DNA of 64,000 bases, taken from positions 2,104,001-2,168,000 of the forward strand of contig NZ_CP121113.1 in assembly GCF_029581395.1 (NCBI RefSeq), in the 5' to 3' direction. Below, piece by piece: positions 26,985-36,123 of the stretch. Source of the DNA: Roseinatronobacter sp. S2. Its GTDB lineage: Bacteria > Pseudomonadota > Alphaproteobacteria > Rhodobacterales > Rhodobacteraceae. Numbering within the stretch: position 1 is the first letter of the stretch; every line of letters begins with the position of its first letter. The position numbers and the translations under genes are program-made. Under the pieces are notes generated by a model. It was given only the letters and a program-made list of their open reading frames with translations. It did no database searches and was not told where the DNA came from.

Positions 26985-27977
26985 ATGAAAGCGACGCGTG
27001 GCCGTGGTATTGCACCGCATGGCCATCTGCCTGCATTTGCGCTGTTGCTCGCGCTGGGGGCTTGCACGCCATTTACGGGCACGCAATCCCCGCCCGGCAC
27101 GGTCGCGGAACCCGCCCCCCCCCAACCCGTGCCTGACGCCGAAGCGCCCGCAACCGAAATCGAAACCCCTACGCCGCTGTCCTCGGCGATTGCTGCGCAT
27201 TTCAAGCGCGTGGAGAACCAGCGTCTGGCCGACGGGCTGTTGCGCACCGACCCCCGCCCCGCCGATGTGCCATTTGCCGCACGCGACCTGGAGGATGTTT
27301 TTGTGCGGGTGGCCCTGCATGATGAATACACCTTCGTCGGAAACCGCCTTGTCGAACAGAAAACCCCTGCCCCGTTGCGACGCTGGCGCGGCCCGGTTCG
27401 GATGCGGTTGCAGTTTGGCGATTCTGTCCCTGAAGCGATGCAACGCGCCGACACGCGGCTTGTGAACCAGTTTGCCACGCGTCTTGGTGCACTGACCGGC
27501 CACCCTGTCAGCGTCACGCAAGGGTCTGCAAATTTCCATGTTCTTGTTCTGGATGAAGCCGAGCGCCGTGACATTGGTCCAAAGTTGCGCCGGTTGATCC
27601 CCGGAATTGACCAGACCACGCAAGATGTGGTCACGAATTTGCCGCGCAGCGTATCTTGTCTGGTGCTGGCGTTTTCGCGCAGCGGGACAGATATTTATAC
27701 GGATGCAGTTGCCGTTATTCGTGCGGAATTGCCCGATCTGTCGCGCATGGCCTGCTATCATGAAGAACTGGCGCAAGGCATGGGCCTGCCCAATGACAGC
27801 CCCCGTGCGCGCCCGTCGCTGTTCAATGATGCGGCGGAGTTTGCGGTATTGACGGCAATGGACGAGTATTTGCTGCGTATGCTGTATGACCCGCGCCTGC
27901 ACCCCGGCATGCGCGAACCCGAAGCCCGCCCCATAATCCGCCGCATCGCATCGGAAGTGATGGGCGGCGAAAGCTAG
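26985..27977 (+). CDS. DUF2927 family lipoprotein
   Basis: A 330-aa lipoprotein precursor with the lipobox LALGAC near residue 26, a Pro/Ala-rich linker (residues ~32-60), then a globular domain I recognise as DUF2927. It includes KRVENQRLADGLLR, RWRGPVRMRLQFGDSV and the conserved C-terminal part SCYHEELAQGMGLPNDSP-like (CYHEELAQGMGLPND). ATG 26985 follows GGGGG; ATG 26967 is an alternative. The 'HEELAQGMGL' helix resembles a metallopeptidase HExxxxxG zinc helix, but I cannot confirm catalysis. It lies 22 nt after telA, and its envelope location supports a membrane-stress operon. Confidence 0.8.
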   Translation: MKATRGRGIAPHGHLPAFALLLALGACTPFTGTQSPPGTVAEPAPPQPVPDAEAPATEIETPTPLSSAIAAHFKRVENQRLADGLLRTDPRPADVPFAARDLEDVFVRVALHDEYTFVGNRLVEQKTPAPLRRWRGPVRMRLQFGDSVPEAMQRADTRLVNQFATRLGALTGHPVSVTQGSANFHVLVLDEAERRDIGPKLRRLIPGIDQTTQDVVTNLPRSVSCLVLAFSRSGTDIYTDAVAVIRAELPDLSRMACYHEELAQGMGLPNDSPRARPSLFNDAAEFAVLTAMDEYLLRMLYDPRLHPGMREPEARPIIRRIASEVMGGES

Positions 27978-28021
27978 ACAGATCTGTCCCCAAATCCACA
28001 TCTAAACCCAGAGGTTCCGTC

Positions 28022-29149
28022 ATGGTGTTCAGTTTCCTTAAAGGTCAGTTTATCGACGTTATCGAATGGACCGACGACACCCGAAATACGATGGTCTACC
28101 GCTTTGAGCGCTATGGCAATTCCATCATGTATGGGGCCAAGCTGACCGTGCGCGAGGGGCAGCTGGCGGTATTTGTGCATGAAGGCCAGCTTGCCGATGT
28201 GTTTGATCCCGGCATGTATCAGCTGGAAACCAACAACATGCCGCTGATGACAGCGTTGCAGCATTGGGACCACGGATTCAATTCGCCCTTCAAATCGGAA
28301 ATATATTTCATCAATACCCGCCGGTTTGCCGGCCTGAAATGGGGCACCCAGAACCCCATCATGCTGCGTGACCCGGAATTCGGGCCATTGCGGCTGCGCG
28401 CGTTCGGGTCCTATGCCATTCGCGTGGCCGACCCTGTTGCCTTCATGCGTGAAATTGTGGGCACTGATGGCGATTTCACGCAGGAAAAGATCGCGGGCCA
28501 GATCCGCAATATCGTGGTGCAAAAGGTCAGCCGCGTTCTGGCAGCAAGCGGCATTCCCGCGCTGGACATGGCCGCGAATACCAAGGATTTGTCGGATATG
28601 GTGGGCAAGGCCATTGCCCCCACACTGGCTGAATACGGGCTGGAAATGCCCGAATTGTATATCGAGAATATCTCACTCCCGCCCGAGGTCGAGAAGGTGC
28701 TGGACCAGCGCACCAGCATGGGCATTGTGGGCGATCTGAACAAATTTACACAGTTTTCCGCAGCTCAGGCCATGCAGAACGCCGCCGAAGGTGGCGAAGG
28801 CGGCATGGGCGCGGGGCTTGGTGCAGGCATGGGGATGGGTATGGGCATGGGTATGGCCCAGTCCATGGGGCAGGCCATGTCCGGCCAGCCTGCTGCCGCC
28901 CCTTCCGGTGCGCCGTCTGCGGCAACCCCGCCCCCGCCACCACCCCCCGCATCAGAGCCGATGTGGCATATTGCCGAAAACGGGCAGACCCGTGGTCCTT
29001 TTACCCAGTCGCAACTGGCAGGGCAGATCACACGCGACACATTGGTCTGGACCGAAGGGCAATCGGGCTGGCAGAAAGCAGGCGATATTCCCGCTTTGGC
29101 GCAGCTATTTGCATCCATGCCCCCGCCACCCCCGCCGCCTGTTGGCTGA
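28022..29149 (+). CDS. SPFH/Band-7 protein (YdjI-like) with C-terminal GYF_2 domain
   Basis: A 375-aa protein. Residues ~1-240 are a YdjI-like SPFH domain ('virion core protein' type: DVIEWTDDTRNTMVYRFERYGNSIMYGAKLTVREGQLAVF...FDPGMYQLETNN...LGEYGLEMPELYIENISLPPE-like). A Met/Gly repeat linker (GMGMGMGMGMAQ) and a poly-proline run follow, then a GYF_2 domain at ~305-360 (MWHIAENGQTRGPFTQSQLAGQ...VWTEGQSGWQKAGDIP). SPFH proteins scaffold membrane microdomains; GYF_2 domains bind proline-rich peptides, so it may bind its own poly-proline segments. 44 nt after the lipoprotein gene. An associated zinc-ribbon gene follows, as in Bacillus ydjG/ydjI. Confidence 0.85.
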   Translation: MVFSFLKGQFIDVIEWTDDTRNTMVYRFERYGNSIMYGAKLTVREGQLAVFVHEGQLADVFDPGMYQLETNNMPLMTALQHWDHGFNSPFKSEIYFINTRRFAGLKWGTQNPIMLRDPEFGPLRLRAFGSYAIRVADPVAFMREIVGTDGDFTQEKIAGQIRNIVVQKVSRVLAASGIPALDMAANTKDLSDMVGKAIAPTLAEYGLEMPELYIENISLPPEVEKVLDQRTSMGIVGDLNKFTQFSAAQAMQNAAEGGEGGMGAGLGAGMGMGMGMGMAQSMGQAMSGQPAAAPSGAPSAATPPPPPPPASEPMWHIAENGQTRGPFTQSQLAGQITRDTLVWTEGQSGWQKAGDIPALAQLFASMPPPPPPPVG

Positions 29150-29155
29150 TACATG

Positions 29156-29209
29156 CAGGCACAGCGCCCCTGCGCGCCTGTGTTTTTGAGTATTTTTTGC
29201 AAGATGAAG
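29156..29209 (+). repeat. Structured intergenic element, copy 3, inside the telA operon
   Basis: Hairpin CAGGC...GCCTG (29156-29180, with GCG/CGC inside) is followed by TGTTTTTGAGTATTTTTTGC then AAGATGAAG. The conserved tail differs from copy 2 by one base (TTTTTT instead of TTTTTGG spacing). It lies in the 103-nt gap between the SPFH and zinc-ribbon genes, the widest gap of the operon. Confidence 0.6.
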
Positions 29210-29252
29210 GTGCAGGGGTGCAGTGCCCCGAACCGCACGGCCGGAACATTTC

Positions 29253-30344
29253 ATGCCAAGCACACAGACCGAACACCGTTTTCCATGCGCGCAATGCGGG
29301 GCGTCGCTGCGTTTTTTGCCGGGCCAGTCGCGGCTGAGTTGCGCGTATTGCGGCCATGAACAGGAAATCCCGCAGATTGACGATGAAACCCGCGTAACCG
29401 CGCTGCAATCGCTGGATTACCATGAAGCGGTCGCACAGACCCTGCCCGCATCGGATCTGGAAGAAACGCGCGTTGTTCATTGTGACACTTGCGGGGCAGA
29501 TGTTCAGTTTGAAGAAAATGTGCATTCGGCGGAATGCCCGTTTTGTGCCAGTCCCATCGTCACGGATACGGGCACGAACCGGCATATCAAGCCGCATGCG
29601 ATCCTACCCTTCAAGCTGTCGGAATCCGATGCACAGGCCAAGATGAAGGCATGGTTGCAAGGGTTATGGTTTGCCCCGTCTGCGCTGGCAAAATATGCGC
29701 GCAGCACGGGCCGCCTGAACGGGCTGTATGTGCCCTACTGGGCTTTTGATGTGGCGACCCGCAGCCAGTATACCGGACAACGCGGGACATATTACTATGT
29801 CACTGTCAGGGGGGCGAATGGCAAAACCCGACGCGAACGGCGCACGCGCTGGCGTGCGGCCTCGGGGCGGGTGTCGCGGCAGTTTCTTGATCTGCTGGTC
29901 ATGGCGTCCAACTCGCTGCCGCGCGCGAATATTCGCAGGCTGGAGCCGTGGACCATGGCTGATCTGCAACTTTATAGCGCCGATTATCTGTCGGGCTTTC
30001 GTGCAGAAGCCTATAGTGTGGAACTGCCCGACGGGTTCGAGATTGCCAAGGAACGCATGGCCGAGCAGATTCACGCCGATATCTGCCGCGATATCGGCGG
30101 GGATGAACAGCGGGTATCATCTGTTTCGACGGACTATGATGATGAACGTTTCAAGCATCTGTTATTGCCGATCTGGATGGCGGCCTATCGCTACCGCGAC
30201 AAAAGCTACCGCTTTATCGTGAATGGCCAGACCGGGCGCGTTCAGGGCGAGCGGCCATGGTCATGGCCAAAGATTGCAGGCGCGGTGCTGGCGGGGCTGG
30301 TGCTTCTGGCGCTTGCGTTTTACATCGCTGAAATGGGCGGATAG
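29253..30344 (+). CDS. Double zinc-ribbon protein with C-terminal membrane anchor (YdjG-like)
   Basis: A 363-aa protein opening with two zinc-ribbon modules: CAQC...CAYC (Cys12, 15, 30, 33) and CDTC...CPFC (about residues 75-95), the style called TFIIB-type zinc ribbon. A conserved middle domain follows (KMKAWLQGLWFAPSALAK...LNGLYVPYWAFDV; YTGQRGTYYYVTV), and then a single TM helix at the very C-terminus (AGAVLAGLVLLALAFYIAEM), so most of the protein faces the cytoplasm. Genes of this type pair with YdjI-like SPFH proteins, as here. ATG 29253 is chosen for the MPSTQTEHRFPC start; a GTG at 29223 is possible. Confidence 0.82.
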   Translation: MPSTQTEHRFPCAQCGASLRFLPGQSRLSCAYCGHEQEIPQIDDETRVTALQSLDYHEAVAQTLPASDLEETRVVHCDTCGADVQFEENVHSAECPFCASPIVTDTGTNRHIKPHAILPFKLSESDAQAKMKAWLQGLWFAPSALAKYARSTGRLNGLYVPYWAFDVATRSQYTGQRGTYYYVTVRGANGKTRRERRTRWRAASGRVSRQFLDLLVMASNSLPRANIRRLEPWTMADLQLYSADYLSGFRAEAYSVELPDGFEIAKERMAEQIHADICRDIGGDEQRVSSVSTDYDDERFKHLLLPIWMAAYRYRDKSYRFIVNGQTGRVQGERPWSWPKIAGAVLAGLVLLALAFYIAEMGG

Positions 30345-30353
30345 GGGAAGATC

Positions 30354-31271
30354 ATGATCTTGTGTTGTGGCGAAGCGCTGATCGACATGTTGCCGCGTGA
30401 AACATCCGCGCAAGAGGCCGCGTTTGCCCCTTATGCGGGCGGCGCTGTCTTTAACACGGCGGTCGCGCTGGGGCGTCTTGGGGCACAGTCGGGCTTCTTT
30501 TGTCCGCTGTCTGATGACCTGTTCGGCGCGCAATTGCGCGCGGGGCTGGATGCGTCCGGTGTGGATCACAGCCTGTCACCTGCGGTTGACCGGCCCTGCA
30601 CACTGGCTTTTGTCACATTGCGGGACGGTCAGGCGCGCTATGCGTTTTATGACCGCGGCACGGCGCTGCGCGACATGGACATGGCCGAATTGCCCACCCT
30701 GCCTGACACGGTGGAGGCGTTGTTTTTCGGCGGCATATCGCTTGCGGGTGATCCGTGCGGCGCGGGCTATGAAGCGCTTTGCGCGCGGGCGGGCGGGCGT
30801 GTTGTCATGCTGGACCCCAATATCCGCCCCGATTTCATTCGCGATGAAGCCGCCTATCGGGCGCGGCTGGATGCCATGATTGCGCAGGCAGATATTATCA
30901 AACTGTCAGATGAGGATCTGCACTGGCTGATGGGGGACGGAACGATTGAACCGCTGGCGCATGATCTGCGCGGGCGCGGGCCAAAGATCGTGATCATCAC
31001 CGAAGGGGCCAAGGGCGCGCGGGCCTTCTGGGCTGGCGGGGTTGCACAGGTTCATTCTCGCCCTGTTGCCGTGGTCGACACTGTTGGTGCGGGGGATACG
31101 TTCAATGCAGGGGTGCTGGCCAGCCTTGCGCAGGCAGGTGTGTTGAGCAAGGCTGGCATTGCCGCGATTGATGCCGCGACCCTGACCGCCGCGCTGGAGA
31201 TGGGGGCGAAAGCGGCGGCGGTGACCGTGTCGCGCGCCGGTGCAAACCCGCCATGGGCGCATGAAATCTGA
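30354..31271 (+). CDS. PfkB family carbohydrate kinase, probably fructokinase
   Basis: A 305-aa ribokinase-fold sugar kinase. PfkB signature 1 is seen in [19 protein letters not shown] near residue 25; signature 2, [12 protein letters not shown] near 240, carries the catalytic Asp and anion hole. The N-terminus ([14 protein letters not shown]) is typical of fructokinases in this order. It starts 10 nt after the zinc-ribbon gene and its stop overlaps the dtd start by one base, so it is transcribed in the same string. Substrate is inferred; 2-keto-3-deoxygluconate or tagatose-6-P are alternatives. Confidence 0.85.
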   Translation: MILCCGEALIDMLPRETSAQEAAFAPYAGGAVFNTAVALGRLGAQSGFFCPLSDDLFGAQLRAGLDASGVDHSLSPAVDRPCTLAFVTLRDGQARYAFYDRGTALRDMDMAELPTLPDTVEALFFGGISLAGDPCGAGYEALCARAGGRVVMLDPNIRPDFIRDEAAYRARLDAMIAQADIIKLSDEDLHWLMGDGTIEPLAHDLRGRGPKIVIITEGAKGARAFWAGGVAQVHSRPVAVVDTVGAGDTFNAGVLASLAQAGVLSKAGIAAIDAATLTAALEMGAKAAAVTVSRAGANPPWAHEI

Positions 31272-31714
31272 TGCGCGCACTTGTCCAGCGGGTTGCTCAG
31301 GCGCGGGTAGATGTGGCGGGTCAGACCATTGGCCAATGCGGTCCCGGCCTGCTGATCCTGATATGTGCGATGCAGGGTGACACTGACGCGCAGGCCGATG
31401 CGCTGGCCGCGAAAATACACAAGCTGCGCATATTCTGCGACGATGCGGGCAAGATGAACCTTGCGCTGAAAGATACCGGTGGCGAGGCGCTGGTGGTCAG
31501 CCAGTTCACGCTGTCCGCAGATACACGCAGCGGCAACCGGCCGGGGTTTTCATCTGCCGCCCCGCCAGATGAAGGCGCGCGCCTGTATCTGCATTTCGCC
31601 GATGCGCTGCGCGGTCTGGGCGTGCCCGTTGAAACCGGCGAATTCGGCGCATCCATGGCGGTGCATCTGGTCAATGACGGCCCTGTGACCATCTGGCTGG
31701 ACACTGCTGCGTGA
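31271..31714 (+). CDS. dtd: D-aminoacyl-tRNA deacylase
   Basis: Hydrolyses D-aminoacyl-tRNAs, protecting translation from D-amino acids. The 147-aa protein has both family motifs: [17 protein letters not shown] (SQxTLxA) near residue 76 and [11 protein letters not shown] (NxGPxT) at the C-terminus. It begins [17 protein letters not shown] as usual. The start codon shares its A with the stop of the upstream kinase (TGATG). Confidence 0.95.
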   Translation: MRALVQRVAQARVDVAGQTIGQCGPGLLILICAMQGDTDAQADALAAKIHKLRIFCDDAGKMNLALKDTGGEALVVSQFTLSADTRSGNRPGFSSAAPPDEGARLYLHFADALRGLGVPVETGEFGASMAVHLVNDGPVTIWLDTAA

Positions 31715-31721
31715 CTGGCCC

Positions 31722-32417
31722 TTAGGCAATGATATCCGGCAAATGCCCGATATCGGGCAGCACGATATCTGCGAACGGGGCCAGATCATCCTTGCTGGCC
31801 ATGCCTGTCAGAACACCGATTGTGCGCATGCCCGCCGCCTGCCCCGCGACCAGATCATGGGTGCTGTCGCCCACCATCACCACTGCCTGTGGCGCGACGC
31901 CTGCCAGTTGCGCATAAGCCAGCAGCATGGCGGGGTCCGGTTTGGGTGTGAAGCCGCTGTCATAGCCCAGAATATGGCTGAACAGATGCAAAATGCCCGC
32001 CCGCGTCAGATGTGCGCGGGCGGGCATTTCACCGTCATTTGTTGCGACCCCCATCAAGACCCCCCGTTTTTGGAATCCCGACAGTAGCGGAACCAAGGGC
32101 ACGGGCGGAACCATGGGCGCGTCGGCCGATGTTTCGGCCAGATATGTGACAAGCGCCTTGTGCGACATCTGCGGCAGATGCACGCCCAGCAATTCCGCCG
32201 CATCGTCGATTGTGCCGGCGATCACGGGCGATGTCGGCGCAAACCGGCGCGCGCCCATGTCGAACTGTATCGTGGTGGCCATGGCGCTGGCATGCGCGGT
32301 GTTGCCCTTGGACAGATCATCCAGAATCCGGCACACCCAGCCCGCCCAGCTTGCGCTGAAGTCAAACAAGGTGCCGTCCTTGTCGAACAAAATGGCCGAA
32401 ACGCCGGTAAGTTTCAT
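31722..32417 (-). CDS. HAD-superfamily phosphatase, Gph-like
   Basis: A 231-aa haloacid-dehalogenase-type hydrolase. Motif I is FDKDGTLFDF (nucleophile Asp) near residue 12, motif II is GVATND near 125, and motif IV is VMVGDSTHDLVAG near 185. The layout with a helical cap between I and II fits phosphoglycolate phosphatase (Gph) relatives. It is convergent with dtd, only 7 nt apart. The true substrate is uncertain. Confidence 0.85.
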   Translation of the reverse strand: MKLTGVSAILFDKDGTLFDFSASWAGWVCRILDDLSKGNTAHASAMATTIQFDMGARRFAPTSPVIAGTIDDAAELLGVHLPQMSHKALVTYLAETSADAPMVPPVPLVPLLSGFQKRGVLMGVATNDGEMPARAHLTRAGILHLFSHILGYDSGFTPKPDPAMLLAYAQLAGVAPQAVVMVGDSTHDLVAGQAAGMRTIGVLTGMASKDDLAPFADIVLPDIGHLPDIIA

Positions 32418-32498
32418 ATCCGTCCCATACTGTTAGCAATGCGCATGCAGCGCGGTATCACAGGCGTATGTGACAACACCATGACAGCTTTGTTTGCA

Positions 32499-33539
32499 TC
32501 AAAACGGCAAGGGTATTGCCCTGTGCACCTTGTCTATGGCGGCGCGCACTTGCGGGTCCAGTGTCACATCAACACCGTTTAACAGATGCTCCAGCTGGGC
32601 TGTATTGCGGGCGCCCACAATCGGGATGCACTGGAATGGCCGCGTGCGCGTCCATTGATAAGCCATATGCACCGGGTCCAGCCCCGTTTCATTGGCAATG
32701 GCCAGATAGCCTGACACAGCTTCAAACACGCGCGGTGTGATACGCCCGCCCAGTTCGGGAGAGCGCGCGCGACGCGTGTTTTCAGGGGTGACGTTGCCTG
32801 CATATTTGCCCGTCAGCAGCCCTGCCCCCAACGCGGAATAGGCCAGAAGCGGGATGTCTTCGTTGACGGACAGTTCTGCCAGATCAAGATCGAACATCCG
32901 GCACAGCATCGAATATTCATTCTGAATGCTCGCCACGCGCGGCAGGCCCGCTTCTTCGGCCAGACGCACCCAAGTCGCAGTGCCCCATGCGGTTTCGTTC
33001 GACAGCGCGAAATGCCTGATCTTGCCTTCATCAATCAAAGTCTGCGCCATTTGCAGCACTTCGGTCATATGAGCAACTGTCTCAACTCGGTTCTGGTGCG
33101 ACGGGTCAAACCCCCAGCCTTTGCGAAAGTGGTAGGACCCGCGATTGGGCCAGTGCAACTGGAAGATATCGATGCAATCACTTTGCATCCGCTTCAGCGA
33201 TGCCTCGACCACGGTACGCAGGCGTGCGCCGCTGATCGCGGCCCCGTCCTGCACGGCGGCCGACCCTGCGCCGGTGATTTTCGTCGCCAGAATCGCATCA
33301 GCGGGTTTGCGGCTGGCCAGCCAGCGCCCGACGATTTCTTCGGTCAGGCCCGCAGTTTCGAATGCCACCGGATTGACCGGATACATTTCCGCCGCATCCA
33401 GAAAATTGATTCCGCGTTCCCATGCCAGATCAAGCTGGCGGTGGGCGTCGGCCTCGTCGGTTTCATTTCCGAATGTCATGGTTCCCAGACAATAGACCGA
33501 GACATTCATACCTGTGCGGCCAAGCTGTTCTTTTTGCAT
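32499..33539 (-). CDS. Aldo/keto reductase, Tas-like
   Basis: A 346-aa NADPH-dependent TIM-barrel oxidoreductase. The catalytic tetrad is visible: Asp/Tyr in FLDAAEMYPVNP near residue 50, Lys in ILATKITG near 85 and His in IFQLHWPNRG near 127. The insertion pattern matches E. coli Tas. The tandem ATG at 33539-33542 follows AGGA; MQKEQLGRTGMNVS is the natural start. Standalone; an 81-nt gap separates it from the HAD gene. Confidence 0.9.
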   Translation of the reverse strand: MQKEQLGRTGMNVSVYCLGTMTFGNETDEADAHRQLDLAWERGINFLDAAEMYPVNPVAFETAGLTEEIVGRWLASRKPADAILATKITGAGSAAVQDGAAISGARLRTVVEASLKRMQSDCIDIFQLHWPNRGSYHFRKGWGFDPSHQNRVETVAHMTEVLQMAQTLIDEGKIRHFALSNETAWGTATWVRLAEEAGLPRVASIQNEYSMLCRMFDLDLAELSVNEDIPLLAYSALGAGLLTGKYAGNVTPENTRRARSPELGGRITPRVFEAVSGYLAIANETGLDPVHMAYQWTRTRPFQCIPIVGARNTAQLEHLLNGVDVTLDPQVRAAIDKVHRAIPLPF

Positions 33540-33664
33540 CATTCCTGCCTTGCTGTTCGTTTCGGGCGGAACATAAACCATATTTTACGGATTGGCAGGT
33601 GCAGAATTCACCAAAACTCGCAAGATGTTGCTGCGCGGCGGCAGATCACCGCGCAGCGCTTCAT

Positions 33665-33937
33665 TTATCCGCAATAGATGCGTGTAATGACCTGATCTTC
33701 ATCATGCTCGACATTCAGGCGATCAGGCCGGTGGTCCATGGTGACAGCCATGCCCGGTGCGATCACACGGGTGGCGCCCGCATCGGGGTGTCCCTGAAAC
33801 TGCGCCAGCGGCTGGCCGGTCAGCGATTGCAGATCTTCAGCGCCACAGCTTGTATACATATCAGGCGCGGGATCGGGCGTTTCGCTTTGGCACGCAGCCA
33901 GCAGGGCAAGTCCAAGGATCGGGGCAACAAGACGCAT
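33665..33937 (-). CDS. Peptidase inhibitor I78 family lipoprotein
   Basis: A 90-aa precursor with the lipobox LLAAC near residue 16, so periplasmic or membrane-anchored. The mature part has the I78/potato-inhibitor-like pattern: CGAEDLQSLTGQP, then TRVIAPGMAVTMDHRPDRLNVEHDEDQVITRIYCG, where the 'PDRLNV..D....I..I.CG' tail is diagnostic. Inhibitors of this family block subtilisin- or elastase-like serine proteases. The two cysteines could form a disulfide. It is divergent from rimO. Confidence 0.88.
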   Translation of the reverse strand: MRLVAPILGLALLAACQSETPDPAPDMYTSCGAEDLQSLTGQPLAQFQGHPDAGATRVIAPGMAVTMDHRPDRLNVEHDEDQVITRIYCG

Positions 33938-34100
33938 ATTCGGGCCTTTCTGATTGGGTTTTCTTGCGGCAATTTATGGCAACTTTCGCGGACATGCACC
34001 CCATCCCCCCGACAGTCGGTAGAATCCTGCCGACAGGATGCCCCTTTGGTGATGTGATAAGGGCTTTCCGCATGGCACTGCACAGGCTATATGCCGCGCC

Positions 34101-35495
34101 ATGAGTGATCGCACACAGATAAACCCGCCCGACCTGCGCCCCGACCTTGCACCGCAAGCGCGGATTGGCCAGCATGCGCCCGCACGCGCAGGGCAGCCAA
34201 CCATCGGCATGGTCAGCCTTGGCTGTCCAAAAGCGCTGGTGGACAGTGAACGCATTCTGACGCGGCTGCGCGCCGAAGGCTATGCCATCAGCCCCGATTA
34301 TGCCGGTGCGGATGCCGTGGTTGTCAACACATGCGGTTTTCTGGATTCGGCGCGCGCCGAAAGCCTTGATGCCATCGGCGAGGCCTTGTCGGAAAACGGC
34401 CGCGTCATCGTCACCGGCTGTCTGGGCGCGGAGCCTGAATTCATAACCGGCACCCACCCGCGCGTTATGGCCGTGACCGGCCCGCACCAGTATGAACAGG
34501 TGCTGGACGCGGTGCACCGCGCCGTGCCGCCATCGCCGGACCCGTTTATCGATCTGCTGCCGGCATCGGGTGTCAGCCTGACACCGCGCCATTACAGCTA
34601 TCTGAAGATATCCGAGGGGTGCAATCACAAGTGCAAATTCTGCATCATCCCCGATATGCGCGGCCGCCTTGTCAGCCGCCCCGCCCATGCCATTCTGCGA
34701 GAGGCTGAGAAGCTGGTCACCGCAGGCGTGCGCGAATTGCTGGTCATTTCGCAAGATACTTCTGCCTATGGCGTGGATGTCAAACATGCCACCGATCGCG
34801 GCCACCGCGCCCATATCACCGATCTTGCGCGCGATCTGGGGTCACTGGGCGCTTGGGTGCGGCTGCATTACGTCTATCCCTACCCGCATGTGCGCGAAAT
34901 TATCCCGCTGATGGCGGACGGGCTGGTGCTGCCTTACTTGGATATTCCGTTCCAGCATGCACACCCTGACACGTTGAAACGCATGGCGCGCCCTGCGCAT
35001 GCCGAACGCACGCTGGACCGTATTGCAGAATGGCGCGGGATCTGTCCTGATATTACGCTGCGATCTACGTTCATCGTGGGCTACCCCGGCGAGACAGAGG
35101 AAGAATTCCAGACCCTGCTGGACTGGCTGGATGAGGCGCAACTGGACCGTGTCGGCTGTTTTCAATACGAAAACGTCAAAGGGGCGCGGTCCAATGACCT
35201 GCCCGACCATGTCCCCGCCGAAGTGAAGGCAGAACGCTGGGATCGTTTCATGGAAAAAGCGCAGGCCATTTCCGCAGCCAAACTGGCGGCCAAAGTGGGC
35301 CAGCGCATGGATGTCATTGTCGACGACATAGACACTGACGGTATCGCCACCTGCCGCACCAAGGCCGACGCCCCCGAAATTGATGGCAACCTGTTCATTG
35401 ACGAGCGGACTGACGCGCTGTCGGTCGGCGATATTGTGACTGTTCAGGTGGACGAAGCCAGTGAATATGACCTGTGGGGGCAGATCACTGCTTAA
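34101..35495 (+). CDS. rimO: Ribosomal protein S12 methylthiotransferase
   Basis: Radical SAM enzyme that methylthiolates Asp88 (E. coli numbering) of ribosomal protein S12. It has an N-terminal UPF0004 domain ([19 protein letters not shown], with Cys at the second cluster, and [17 protein letters not shown]), a radical SAM core with [11 protein letters not shown] (CxxxCxxC) near residue 174, and a C-terminal TRAM domain (~400-460). The 464-aa length is normal, with a 30-aa non-conserved Pro-rich lead. Nearby ndk is separately ribosome-bound. Confidence 0.96.
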   Translation: MSDRTQINPPDLRPDLAPQARIGQHAPARAGQPTIGMVSLGCPKALVDSERILTRLRAEGYAISPDYAGADAVVVNTCGFLDSARAESLDAIGEALSENGRVIVTGCLGAEPEFITGTHPRVMAVTGPHQYEQVLDAVHRAVPPSPDPFIDLLPASGVSLTPRHYSYLKISEGCNHKCKFCIIPDMRGRLVSRPAHAILREAEKLVTAGVRELLVISQDTSAYGVDVKHATDRGHRAHITDLARDLGSLGAWVRLHYVYPYPHVREIIPLMADGLVLPYLDIPFQHAHPDTLKRMARPAHAERTLDRIAEWRGICPDITLRSTFIVGYPGETEEEFQTLLDWLDEAQLDRVGCFQYENVKGARSNDLPDHVPAEVKAERWDRFMEKAQAISAAKLAAKVGQRMDVIVDDIDTDGIATCRTKADAPEIDGNLFIDERTDALSVGDIVTVQVDEASEYDLWGQITA

Positions 35496-35585
35496 GTCTT
35501 TTCCTTGTCATTCGGGCATGCTATGCCCCGCCGGGACTGGACGGCGACGCCGTCTGCCGCTTGATTTCTGAATTGGAGACTACTC

Positions 35586-36008
35586 ATGGCCCTGGAACGC
35601 ACGTTTTCCATCATCAAACCCGATGCAACGACCCGCAACCTGACCGGCAAGATCAATGCCAAGTTCGAAGAAGCCGGTCTGCGCATCGTTGCGCAAAAGC
35701 GCATTCATATGACCAAGGCGCAGGCTGGCAAATTCTATGAGGTTCATGCCGAACGCCCCTTCTATGACGAATTGTGCGAATTCATGGCATCTGCCCCTGT
35801 TGTTGTTCAGGTTCTGGAAGGCGAAGGCGCCATTGCCAAGAACCGCGAAGTGATGGGCGCAACCAACCCCGCCGATGCAGCACCCGGCACCATCCGCGCA
35901 GAATTTGCGCAATCGGTTGGTGAAAACTCGGTCCATGGATCGGATGCACCGGAAACCGCCGCGGTTGAGATCGCGTATTTCTTTTCCGGTCTGGAACTGG
36001 TCGGCTGA
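35586..36008 (+). CDS. ndk: Nucleoside diphosphate kinase
   Basis: Transfers the gamma-phosphate between nucleotides through a phosphohistidine. The 140-aa protein carries the active-site [12 protein letters not shown] (His near residue 117), the N-terminal [18 protein letters not shown] and the nucleotide-binding [18 protein letters not shown]. Length is standard. GGAGA precedes the ATG, and an intrinsic terminator follows 38 nt after the stop. Confidence 0.98.
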   Translation: MALERTFSIIKPDATTRNLTGKINAKFEEAGLRIVAQKRIHMTKAQAGKFYEVHAERPFYDELCEFMASAPVVVQVLEGEGAIAKNREVMGATNPADAAPGTIRAEFAQSVGENSVHGSDAPETAAVEIAYFFSGLELVG

Positions 36009-36046
36009 TCGTCCGGCCGTTATTCGGACAGATTGTCACATGGCGT

Positions 36047-36073
36047 GGCCCCGGACCGTTTCCGGGGCCTTTT
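36047..36073 (+). terminator. Intrinsic terminator of ndk
   Basis: Perfect 9-bp stem GGCCCCGGA / TCCGGGGCC with the loop CCGTT and T4 directly after. Confidence 0.9.
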
Positions 36074-36123
36074 GCTATGTGATCAGCATTTACCACACGC
36101 GGCTTTCCTGACAGATTATCTTC

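Noticed and set aside
26796..28001. 401-codon frame antisense to telA/DUF2927
   Set aside because: Shadow frame; crosses a gene boundary without its own signals.
28828..28860. ATGGGC-type DNA repeat in the SPFH gene as a separate repeat element
   Set aside because: It simply encodes the Met/Gly linker of the protein in frame.
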